Shown here: positions 50,901 to 61,539 of the stretch, piece by piece
Numbering within the stretch: position 1 is the stretch's first letter
How the letters are laid out: every line of letters begins with the position of its first letter
Origin: Trichosporon coremiiforme
Taxonomy: Eukaryota; Basidiomycota; Tremellomycetes; Trichosporonales; Trichosporonaceae
Direction of reading: 5' to 3'
DNA: 64,000 bases
Assembly: GCA_039545355.1 (NCBI GenBank)
Contig: BCJJ01000043.1
Span: 37,422 to 101,421, forward strand
The notes under the pieces: model-generated
What the model was told of the DNA's origin: nothing
The model's database searches: none
What the model saw: the letters and a program-made list of their open reading frames with translations, nothing else
Translations under genes and position numbers: made by a program

Positions 50901-53218
50901 ATGACTACAACAAGGACTCCACGGAGCCGGCAGCCTCTCCTACAAGCTCCGCGCATTGCTGTGTTACCGATCTTTGCTACCTTGTCTTTCATCGCAATGC
51001 TCGCGCTGCTTGGATGGGTAGGGAAGCTGAACTTCGAGGGGGCACGAAGCAAGAATGATCCGCATCGTAATGCCCTCGTCAACTACGGCGTGCGCCCACT
51101 GTTCGACGAGGAGCTCGTCTATGACGTGGGTGTCAGTGTTTTCGCCAAGACGCCGATCAACGAAACCAAGTGGCCCGAGTGCAGCGCGGAGGCGGAAAGG
51201 AAATGGCACGACAAGTGGCTGGACGACACAACCCCCAAGATGTGCCCGGGCCAGGAAGAGGTGAATGTGACTGCCGAGGACCAAGAGCTATACGACCTGG
51301 CCTACGGTTCGCGCTACTTGTATTTCAAACCATCCGAGTGCTTCCTTCGCCACGTCCCTGAAACCAAGGAGCTTTGGAGCGGGGTGGTGGCACGCAACCT
51401 TACCCTGGAGAACGGGAGCGTCAATGCTGCAGTAGACCTCGAGATCCCCACTGAGCTTTTGTGAGTTGCGCGACGACGTACGGAGATCTAACGCCAGGAA
51501 CCTGCTCGGCGAGGAACCCAAGTTGCACCACTGGGAAAGCGGCACGATCACCCGCCGGCCAGACGTCTACGCGGTCGTGACTCTCATTCCCCATGTTGAC
51601 GACCTGCGTTGGGCGCATTGGTACAAAGGGGAGTTGGACGACCTGCCGCTGGTCGGATTGAGGTGAGTATGGTGGAATTTCGGCGGCTAACCCTAGTCTG
51701 TTGGAGGAAGTTGAAGACTCGGTTGGGGTCATGACTCCCGAACACGGGCCAGTGCGGGGCACCTCAGAACTCCGCGAGCGCAAGACATTCTTGGAGAGCT
51801 TGTCATTCCGTGTACCTCTGCTGCAAGATGATTGCTCCCCCAAGGCTACTTACTGCCTGAGGACATCGGTGAAAGCGGCGTTGTTGAGGAGGACAGCGCA
51901 ACTGAATCGGGAAACGTTTTCGGCGCGGCATGAGGCTCTGATGCGTCAAGGCGTGAGTTATCTGGAGTGCCAGGCTGACGAGCAGTGCCTTAGGAAGGGT
52001 TTGAAGCGCCACAGGTTTCTCTGCATGCCGTGGACATATCAACAAATGGGCCACTGGTACGCTTCCTACGCCTTCGGTGAGAAACGTCACTTCAAAGATC
52101 CGGAGTGGTATAGCCGACGCTACCCGCCACACTTGTTGGTGACCAGTCCTGGACCTCTAGAATACACTCCTGCAACTTTCGGCAACCAAACGTCCTGGAA
52201 CCACACGCTTCAGATCCGCCTATCAGCCATCGACGACGTACGTATGGGCATGCTCCGAACTATGAGGTCTCCCCCTAGAGAAGCGTACTATCCTACCAGG
52301 AATGTGCTACAAGAGCAGGACCGAGTCGATCTCATGAATGCTCTCGTCGGCCTTGGGCCCCGTGTGGGGGTCGCTTTCGGCCTTCTCCTACGCGCAATAG
52401 CTCATGCAGCTCGCTATACGGCCACCGCACTGACAGTGCTCTACTGGTTCACACGCCAGACAAATGCCGGCATAAGCAGAAGCGGCCTTTGCTTCGTCCT
52501 GCTCGGCTCCTTACTTCGGATCTTTGCAGGCACCTGGGATTACTACAAACACGCTCTCCCGTGGCGGTACAGGCATCTTATCTGGCCGATTATTCTCCTG
52601 CCAGTAGTGCCCCAGCTGCGACTGCTGTTTCCCGTTGTTTTCGAGAAGGAAATCGGCGGCGGGCGCCCGACAGCGTTGAGCATCGAACTCGTCCCGCCAA
52701 CGTCCCGGGAGCGAAGGAGCGCCAAACTGAGCCCGAACTGGCGGCAGCTCGCGGTGCTAACCGCCATTTTGGCATGTTTAGCGTATGCCTTGCTTGTGCA
52801 TCCTGTGCTTCTCCTCCCTGGAACTCACATCGAGGAGTGGCACGAGACCTACAATGAGGTGTACCCTGGCAGTCTGGTGTGGAACGACATGTACGATGCG
52901 CTTTGCACCGACAGCCTGGAGCCCAAGCTGTGGGGTTTGCCTCTCGCCCAGGCCCTTATCTCGAGTGGACAGCTGGCGCAGCTCGTCTTAAACTACCGCT
53001 GCGGCACCTTTGCAGGTAGCTACACAGTCACCTGTTATCTCAAGGTGATGTCCCTCATTGCACTGATCTCCCCATATCTCGTCGGAAGCGCTTACTTTGA
53101 CGGCTTGTACCTCAGCGCTGTGGCACAGGCGGCACTGGTCATTGTAGAAGCTTGGCAGGCTTGGAGGTACCCGCGTGTAGAGCAGGAGGTGGTGGAAACG
53201 GACAAGAAAAATCTGTAG
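50901..53218 (+). CDS. Family B member B3, multi-pass membrane protein
   Basis: Exons 50901-51460, 51498-51662, 51697-51952 and 51986-53218 give 737 residues, intact, with introns of 37, 34 and 33 nt and the family phases 2, 2, 0. The start at 50901 (MTTTRTPRSRQPL) was chosen over 50847 because it aligns with the short basic N termini of the paralogues. The membrane segment is IAVLPIFATLSFIAMLALLGWVG split around residues 18-40. Family blocks present are YGVRPLFDEELVYDVGVSVF, VPETKELWSGVVARNLTL, AVVTLIPHVDDL, SFRVPLL, KRHRFLC, GHWYASYAFG, RRYPPHL, VLYWFTRQTNAGIS, SRERRSAKLSP and YPRVEQEV. The tail ends ETDKKNL. It converges on B4 with 72 bp between stops. Confidence 0.82.
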
Positions 53219-53290
53219 CCACAAATGCGAGCACTGCACGTTTACAGGACGTTCATGGGGGCGAGACGGCCTATAGGATTGCTGGTCGGA

Positions 53291-55750
53291 CTACATTTCC
53301 ATCTCCTCACCTTCAATCTCCTGTTCAACACGTGGATACACGAGGGCCTGGGCCGCCTCAGTAAGTACGAGCGTGGCCTGCGCAGTAGCGGCGAGGTACA
53401 ACCCGTCGCTATAAGCTGTCCTTGCAATGAAAGGCGTGACAATGGAGAGGAGCGCGATTGCCTTGAAAAAGCAAGTCAGGGCGTAGTTGCCGGCGAAGGT
53501 TTTCGAGCGATAGTTCATGACGAGTTGTGCAATCTGGCCAGCAGACAGCATTGCCTGAGCCATAGGCAGAAGCATAAACTTCCGCCAAATAGGGCCGTCC
53601 TTAGGGCTGCGGAACACGTACTTGTCGTAGTTTACGAAATCACCGACGTCCAGCCATTTCTCAACGTGGCTTCGAGAGTACCGGTCAAGCACTCTACTAC
53701 CAGGATACTGGACCCGGTAGGTATCGCGATAGTGGTCTTCGTTATGAGAAGCTTTGATCAGACGGACGGGATGATTGTAGACCGCGTACGCCGCAATCAC
53801 TAGAACTACGGCCAGCCCGACCAACTGCACTGGCTTGATATCGAGGCGGCTACTCCGCCGCTCGCGCGCCTTCGCTGGTATCTTCTGCAGACGCCAGGCG
53901 GAAGGGCGCCAGGACCGGGTCCGGTTGTCCGTCCACTTGAAAGTGTAGGGTATGATCAGGCGCATCTGCAATACTTCTGGGAACAGCAGAACCAGCCAAA
54001 TGGTCGCCCAAAACTGTTTGCGTTTTAGCTCCAGATAGTAATAGTCCCAACTGCCGACAACGTTGCGGAGCATCTCTCCAGCGATGGTCAGAGTGGTGCC
54101 CACGATGCTGATGCCCGCTGTAGTCCTACGTGTTGCCCAGTACAGTACCATGAAGGCACTGGCAGCAAGGCGAGACCACTGTGCGACCCAGGGAAGCAGG
54201 TGACCCAATGCGGTCCGCCAGAAGGGTGCTAGCCCGACGAGGGCGTGATACTTTTGAATCGTGTCGTGTGTCTCTTGAAGGGTTGCAGTCTCCTGACCTG
54301 GAGCATGCCAACGTTTGCTATTCTCGAGCACCTGGAGACGGAACTGGTCTATGATACTGAGTTTCACCTCGAACGAGTGTCGTTGATGCGTCTCGTTACC
54401 GACTGTGAGCTGGCGATAGTCCAGTGGACCTGTCTTTGCGACAGTCAGGTAAGGGGGATATCGGCGCTTCTTCCATTCTCGCGAGTTGTAAATTCCTCGT
54501 TCGCGGTCGCTGGAGTTGTCTCCAGGTGCCTCCCCTGGTTTTCCGATCTGGTAAGCCGAGTGCCAGTGCCCCACTTCTGGATAGAGCCACTGCGGGCACA
54601 GGAACCGGTGCCTTTTGCCCCAGGGTGACATACCGCACTGGGACGTTAATTAACATGTGTTTCCTGGGAACCCACCCCTTTAGCTATCATTCGCTCTGCC
54701 CGGTCCTTTATAGTTGAGATAGTGATAGCTTCTGTCCTTTTCAGCAGGACTATCGGGATTATCGTGGCCATGAACGTGCTGCGCTGGGTAAAGCCGTGAT
54801 CCACCCAAAGCAGCGGGGCTCTGACTGACATTGTGTGCAGGTAAGCCTTGAGTACGTCTTCAGGGCTGATCGTCCGGGATACTTCAGGGTTGCCTCCTTC
54901 TTTGTGAGGCTCTATAGTCACAGCGGTCACGGCGTGCTCCATCACACTATCGTCAGAATGATTCTGGAGGAAAGAGCAGGAAACTCACCCCTCGCCGATG
55001 AGCGGTAGGTCTTCGAGGCCGTCCTTGTACCAGAAAACTCCGTGCAGTTCCTCAACATGTGGGATCAGCGTGACCACAGCGTAAAGGTCCGGATCTCCCG
55101 TCGTGAGAAAGTCAATATGGAAGTTGAATGGATCCCGCTGCCGCTCCTCCTCAGTACGGGTGGTCCTCAAAGGTTTCCTTCAGTCAGATGCAGCCACGAA
55201 CCCATACTCACAGGAACTCGATCGGAATATCGAGGTCAACGGAAGCATGAACGTGCTTTTTTCTAAGGGTAAGGTTGCGCGCAATGACCCCGCTCCAAAG
55301 CTCCTCCGTCGCGGGCACGTAGCGCAACATGCACTCTGTGGGATTCCGAGACCAATGAATCGCTTTTGCGTCCTTTGCGAGCTGGGCTAGTTCACGCTCC
55401 TCTCTGGTCATGTTTGCTAGTCCTCCCAATTGCCGGTAGTGTTTCGACAGCCAATCGGCCTCAGCTTTCTCCGAGCACTCGGCTCGCGCTGTCACGTTGA
55501 TCGGTTTGTGGGCAAAGACGCTCACACCGACGTCGAACAGCCGGTCCTCGCCCAGGAGCGGAGCCACGCCCCTGCCCCCAAACTCGTAGCGATACGGATC
55601 CTTCTTCCCGTGGATAACCTCGGCTGAGAGCCTTGCGACAATGAAGAGAAGGATGAGTACCGCCGTGAAGGACACAGCGGTGAAGACGGGAAGGACTGGG
55701 ATGCGTCGTAGTGTGAGAGCCGGCCGGCGGCGGGGGCGAGGTGGATCCAT
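53291..55750 (-). CDS. Family B member B4, multi-pass membrane protein
   Basis: Exons 55750-55212, 55177-54989, 54946-54676 and 54637-53291 give 781 residues, intact; phases are 2, 2, 0 as in the other copies. The start MDPPRPRRR at 55750 aligns with B1 and B5 (MDAP, MDTP); 55762 is an alternative. The N-terminal anchor is VFTAVSFTAVLILLFIVARL. Glycosylation-type sites are NVTARAEC, NMTRE, NLTL and GNETHQ. The blocks VPATEELWSGVIARNLTL, AVVTLIPHVEEL, SVRAPLL, KRHRFLC, RRYPPYLTVAKTGPLDYR, VLYWATRRTTAGIS, LLFPEVLQMRLIIPY and GQIAQLVMNYRSKTFAGNYAL define the family. It ends YPRVEQEIEGEEMEM. It lies on the same strand as B5. Confidence 0.82.
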
Positions 55751-56522
55751 TGCGCCTTCCATGTGTGATGCGATGGGTGATGGTCAAGAGAAGACATGGT
55801 CGTGGACGGAGAATTTGCATCGCGTCAGGTGCTCACCAGTATAGACAAAGAGTCGCAAGTTACTCTATCCGTAAAGGCGATGCATCGTATAGACGTAATC
55901 GGCTGATGCCGTTGATCTGGCTCAGAGTCCGGTCCAGGCCCCGATGGGATTTAATCAGGGCGCGGATTCAGGGCTTGATAAGAGAGTAAGCCCTGTCGCC
56001 TGCTATCAATTCGCCGGTATCATTGTTCCTTTCACCCCAGAGTGATGCTAGCCCTTGAGTGTACTGCATGCGCAGTTGATGGAGAGCATGGTGAAGCTCA
56101 AGCAACATAAACTCAAGCTGAAGGCATACATTTGGCATGGTGAGAGCTTTGCACGCCTCCCCCGAGTCCCCGGTCGCGGTCAGGTACTGCCCGCGCCAGC
56201 ACAGCTTCTGGTTTTTGGACAAACCTTAACGGTAAATCAGTTGTGTCAAGTTTGAGGGATGCGAGCCGATTACGGACCACCACACTGAGTCGCTAACGCG
56301 ACCCAGGCAGTGAAGAGAGAAATAGCAATCGTCACATATAGACTTCAAACTTATCAAGCGTGGGGGATCCCGAGCTGCGGCCAGGCATGGCCGGCATCAG
56401 CATTGCCGGACACAGCCAAACATATTGCTATCATACTGCGATTGGAAGAGCCCGCCGCTGCTGGTGACATACACTATGCAGAGTTGGGCACCGTACGATG
56501 ATTGAATTGGGCGGTTGGTTGT
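55751..56522. promoter_or_regulatory. B4 upstream region
   Basis: 770 bases between the B4 start and the B5 stop. GCCGTTGAT followed by TGGCTCAG near 55905-55925 resembles the block seen before B2 and B3, and TTGATAAGA is at about 55975. No gene seen. Confidence 0.4.
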
Positions 56523-59014
56523 CTACCCTTTTCTCTCCTCGCCCTCGATCTCCTGCTCAACGCGCGGATAAACCAGAGCCTGAGCCGCCTCAGCGAGCAC
56601 GAGCGCCACCTGAGCAGCAGCGCTTAAGTATACCCCATCGTAGTGAGTGTTTCCGGCAATGAAAGGTGTCACAACCCTGAGGAGCGCAATAGCCTTGAAC
56701 GCACAAGCGAGAGGGTAATTACCAGCGAACGTCCTGGAGCGGAAGTTCATGATGAGTTGAGCAACCTGGCCGGTCGAAAGCAGGGCCTGCGCGAGAGGGA
56801 GCAGCATAAACTTGCGCCAGATGTGACCCAGCTCGGGTGTCCGAGACGTGTAATACGCCAGGTCTTGCTCACCCTGGCGGAACAGGATGTAGGCAGTGTA
56901 CTCTGAGTACCGGTCGAACATCCGACTTCCTGGGTACTGAGCAGGGTTGGTGTCGTAGCCAATCCCGTCGCTGTGTGACGCTCTAATGAGCAGCGTCGGC
57001 TGGTTGTATACTGCATACGCCGCACAGCTCACCACCGTAGCGAGCACCACGAGCTGAGTCTTTGTGAGGCTCAGAGCGGCACTGCGCTGCTCGCGAGCAG
57101 TCGGTGGCATCTTGTCGAGATACCACGACGAAGGACGCCACGTGCTGCTATTCTCCCTGCGCTTGACTTGATATGGCAGGATGAGGCGGAGCTGGAGCAC
57201 CTCAGGGAACAGAAGGATGAACCAGATGAAGACGCGGAACCTGTGACGTGGCAAGTTGTACCAATAGTATGTCCAGGACGTGACGACGTTCCGGATAACC
57301 TCACCGGCAACAATCAAGCTTGTGCCACCGACAGAGATGCCAGCTGTGGTCTGCCGGGTCAACCAGTAAAGCACAGTCAGTGCACTGGCTAGAAGCCGGG
57401 CATAGTGTGCAAGGTACGGTATGACCAAGGCGAAAGCTATTCTCCAAGCTGGTGCCAGCCCGACCCAGGCGTGATCGTGCTGTGCGCCGTCGTGCTGAAT
57501 CTGCACATACTTCGTGTTGCCCTCGCCGGGATCGGCGGGTCTGGGATACCATCCTTCACGGTGACGTGCTCTCTCGAGATATGCCAGACGTACGTGATCG
57601 ACTACGCTGAGCTGTACTTCAAACGAGTGCCGCTGATGTGTTTCGTTACCGACCGTGACGACGTTGTAGTCCAATGGGCCGGGTCTCGCCGTGGTCAGGT
57701 AGGGCGGATAGCGGCGTTTCAGCATCTCGGCCTCATAAATGTGCTCTGACGTAAGAGCCCCTACTCCCGGAAGGAAGCCTGGTCGCCCCAGCTCGTAGGA
57801 TGCAAAGCTGTGACCCATCTCGGCGTAGTTCCACTGCTTGCACAGCAGCCTGTGCCGCGTCTTCCACGGAGGCGCACTGCACTGGGGGTCAGCACGATAA
57901 GATTGCCCAGACTCACACCCCGCAAAAGCATCCTGTCTAGCCGATCCGCGTTCGTGGCAGTCCCCAGGCTTCCCTTATTCTTCAATAGAAGGGCCAAAAC
58001 TTTGGTCGTCATGAAGCGGTCGTCTGCCCTCTTCCTGGAAGCCCTGAGCTGGTGATACAGAAGCGGCGCGCGCACAGACATCGTGCTGAGATACTCCCGT
58101 CGCAGCTTTGTGTCGGTGTAGTTTCGGGTCAAGTCATGGTCGTCCTTGTGAGGCTCGATATTCACTACTTTCTCCGCCTGTTCCAGCACGCTGCTTTCAG
58201 CTGTGCGCTACACATGAGAACTTACGCTGAGCCGACTAGGGGCAGATCGGCCAAACCATGCTTGTACCAAGTAACGGAGCGCAGGGCCTTCTCCCCTTTC
58301 AAATGTGGGATGAGTGTCACGACCGCATAGAGGTTGGGCCCGTTATTCGCCCTCCAGGTATCGATCATGAAGCCCATGTCGTGCTCCCCGAGAGCCTCCT
58401 TGGACGGAAGGGAGCGAAGGGGCTTTCTGATGTTAGCACGTTTGCACAGTGTGCCACTCACAGAAACTGGGCCGGAATATCGACGTCGAAGAATGCGCGC
58501 AGATGCTTGTCGCTGTGAGTCATGTTGTGCGCAACAGTCCCACTCCACAACTCCTCCGTCTCCGGTACATAGAGCAGATTGCACGCCGAGGCGGACCGTT
58601 CCGGATGCACCATGTTGACTTGCTTCGCAGGTGTATCAGCTCGCGCTCGGCTTCCGAGCCGTCTGGGGACACCCGGCGCAACTGTGGACCACTGTAATTG
58701 GCTATCCATCTCGCGTCCGCCAAAGGCGCACACTCCGGCCGGGCAGTCACGTTGATGGGCTTGAAAGCGAAGACGCTAACGCCCACATCGAACATTCCAT
58801 AATCGCCTAGAAGCGGTTCTACGCCCAGCCCGGCGTACTCGTGGTGGTAGGGGTCGTTTTTGCTCTGCAAGAGCTCGAGATGCAGTCTGCTAACCATGGT
58901 CAGCAGAACGATCACGGCGGCGAAGGACAGCGCGGCGAACACTGGGAGGACGCCGGGCCGTGGCAGGCATAGCATGCCCAGAGGAGAGTGGCGCTGGCGA
59001 CCGGGCGTATCCAT
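56523..59014 (-). CDS. Family B member B5, membrane protein with a one-base frame break in exon 1
   Basis: Exons 59014-58462, 58426-58226, 58190-57917 and 57881-56523, with introns of 35, 35 and 35 nt. Exon 1 starts in one frame (MDTPGRQRHS, anchor LPVFAALSFAAVIVLLTMVS, VGVSVFAFKPINVTARPEC) and continues in another (LLYVPETEELWSGTVAHNMT), changing at about 58620-58640 near ERELIHL. Exon 1 is 553 nt where 3n+2 is needed, so one base is missing relative to the paralogues. No intron can bridge the change. Everything downstream is open and conserved, including AVVTLIPHLK, SVRAPLL, RHRLLC, VLYWLTRQTTAGIS, GQVAQLIMNFRSRTFAGNYPL and YPRVEQEIEGEE. If the break is real this is a very young pseudogene; a sequencing error is possible. 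Confidence 0.68.
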
Positions 59015-59614
59015 CTTTCTGCCCCGTATTTGATGGTGAGATGGCGAATTGAGAGACAACGCATATGCGGAACGGGACCACGTCTTGATGTTACAGACGC
59101 CGAGATGAAGTCCCTGAGCCTTGGTTCCGCTGTTCGACAAGGCGGTGCCGACGTGTCTCATCGCGCTGGCATCAACGCAACTCAGGATGTCTTCATTGCT
59201 GACGCGATTATGCACGTCGATCGCTCCCTCCCGGGTGCCTCTCGAAGTTTGCAACCCAACGTGTCCTGTCTTGTGTTGACGAAACTCGCTAACTAATGGA
59301 GTCTTAGTATTTGACACTGTTAATGAAAACCGACGGCCAGGGTCTGTGCAATCAATTCGCCGGGGCATTGGCCGTGCCTTGGATTGGTCGCGCACCGCAA
59401 GTGTCCAGACCCAACATCAGCTTTGCGGGAGCTCGTAAGAGCCCCTCAAAGGGCTACAACTGCAAATGAGGTTGCAACAATGCTACACGGCTACCTCATG
59501 GACATCAAGGCTATGTAGGATGGCAGCCCTGAACACGATGGGTGACAGATACAGCCCGCATCACCTCTTCCGGCTCGAAGCAAAACCTCACTGCAACCAC
59601 TTCGGAGGCAACGA
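59015..59614. other. Intergenic region between B5 and A4
   Basis: 600 bases with the B5 promoter and the 3' flank of A4. No gene seen, and no clear match to the GATA block found near B2-B4. Confidence 0.45.
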
Positions 59615-61539
59615 TCAGAAACTTGAACTGAACCCGCTGTCGCCGCCACCACTGCTGCCTCCGCCTCCGTCCCATCCGCCTCCGCCTCCGCCCGAGCTGC
59701 TGTCACCCCTCTCGGTCGCCGAGTGGCTGCAGCTAGGGTACACGTCGACGCTCCACGTCATATCGTGGTGCGCAGAGTGCGTCGCAGTGTGTCCTACACC
59801 AGAGCTTGTTCCACCCCAGCTCGAGTCGCTGCCCGAGCCGACGGTGTGCTTCTGGTGCTTGCAGTGCCGACATCGCTTCGCTCGGGCCTGCGCTGCGCTC
59901 CAAGCTACAGCTTTGTTTGCCGCACGGACAAGGGCGTCAGGCTGCCTCGGCCATCCTTTGTCGATGGCATACTGGGCGAGGTGGAAGCCGTAGTCGCTCA
60001 GCCGACCGTCGGTGATCATGTCCGAGAAGCATCTGGGGTCGGCGAGCGGGTCGGTCAGCACGTCGTCGCCTTTTCCCATCCATGGCTCCCAGGACAGAAG
60101 CGAGGGCAGGTGGTCCTTGTGGATGTGAATGTAGCGGAGCGTGTAGTACAGAGCGCGGAGGTAGCCGCGGGCGCGCGCATCGTGGGCTTCGGCTTGCTGG
60201 GTCAGGTGTTCCATGTCGAGGACCCCGGGATGAGCGTCGGCGTACGCACGTATCTCGGCGCAGCGATATAGGTCGTTCACACGGCGCTCGAAAAACGTGA
60301 ACAGGTTTTGCACGCGCGTTAACTCGAGAGTTATCCCTCCGGCTTCTTCAGCACCTCGCGCTTGCTCGTTCCTCCCATCATTCCCATCTTCATCGGCCCC
60401 TTCCGCACCCAGAGGACTCAGCCCTTCTCCAAAGCGTACTGTCACCACGTTACACCGAAAGTGGAAGGCGTGTGGGCCATAACGCAGCCCCGGGCCCCAT
60501 CCGCATTGCTTTACCTCTGCGTGGCCAAGATCGAGCATCTTCTCCTGGCGTGGGTCCCAGCACATGGACCGGATATCCTCCATCCATTCTGAAGCGACGA
60601 TACCCTCCCAGAACTCGCAGTAATAGGGCCAGACGATGAGCGGTGCAGGAAGCGGCGGCAGACCCTCGTGAACAATGTGGTGGACAAGGCGAAGGGCGTA
60701 ATCGCTCAGTGGCTGCGGCCTCAGGTCCAGGTCGGCCTTCTCCTTTTCACTTGAGACCTTGCTTGGGCCGACTGACGCTGTTCGGGCGGCGCTCCGGGTA
60801 GCTTTGGTTTGCTCGATCAGGTCGTCAAGCCGGGCGGCAAACTTTTCGTCCGTCTGGCTGATGTCGGGGAACACTCGGCCCTCCCACGGCGTCCAAGTTG
60901 GCGGCTCCGGCTTATCCCTTGTGACCTTCCATTGCTCCTCCCAGTCCGTGATCGATTCCAAAAAGGCGCATACAGCGGCTATCGTCAGCTTGGCTCAGGC
61001 AGAAGCTCACCCGTCACCTTCTCAACCATTTTCTGGATCTCGATGACCCTCTGCCGCACTTCGGCGGTACGACTTGTGCCCCTCACTTCGGCCCTGGTGT
61101 GGAGCAAGTACGCGTAGTTGTCGAGCCAAGTATGATAATCTTTCAGCGAGTTCACCGCAATATGCACCTCATACCGCGACACCTGGACGATGCTGTCTCT
61201 TGCACTGGCGTCCGGACACCGCATCCATGTGACGTTGGCCGCGCTGCGACCGTCCGCAGCGTGTGAGAGGCCGATGAACTTGCCGGCGCGTCGAGGGCGG
61301 ACGTACTCCACCCACGCCCACGATACTTGCGGTCTGACGTCCTCCGATAGGGATCCTTCGCGTTCGTAGGTGCGCTTCCGACCGTTGATCACCGCCGTGT
61401 GCCATGAGAGAGCGCCAGCGTGCCGCAGTGGTGAGTCGGGCGCGCGCCGCAGGAACAGGCAGTTGGGCACCAGGGTGTCCATTGCCGTCTTCTCCATGTA
61501 ATTCAACTTTCGTCGGCGTCTGTTTGGTTCGTCGGCCAT
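59615..61539 (-). CDS. Family A member A4 with Gly/Ser-rich tail
   Basis: Exons 61539-61011 and 60978-59615 (32 nt intron, phase 1) give 630 residues. The N-terminal basic start (MADEPNRRRRKLNYMEK) is followed by VSWAWVEYVRPRR and VSRYEVHIAVNSLKDYH, corresponding to the A1-A3 blocks. Module 1 reads PPTWTPWEGRVFPDI...LPPLPAPLIVW and module 2 reads LLSWEPWMGKGDDVLTDPLADP with ITDGRLSDYGFHL. A CRHC pair, YPSCSHSATERG and a Gly/Ser-rich tail match A2, so A2 and A4 share the full-length form. It is separated from A1-A3 by the five B genes. No signal peptide, no membrane segment, function unknown. Confidence 0.78.

Noticed and set aside
38642..61539. Idea that the A/B cluster is a biosynthetic (secondary metabolite) cluster
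   Set aside because: No synthase, transferase, oxidoreductase or typical transporter is present, only paralogues of two non-enzymatic-looking families.
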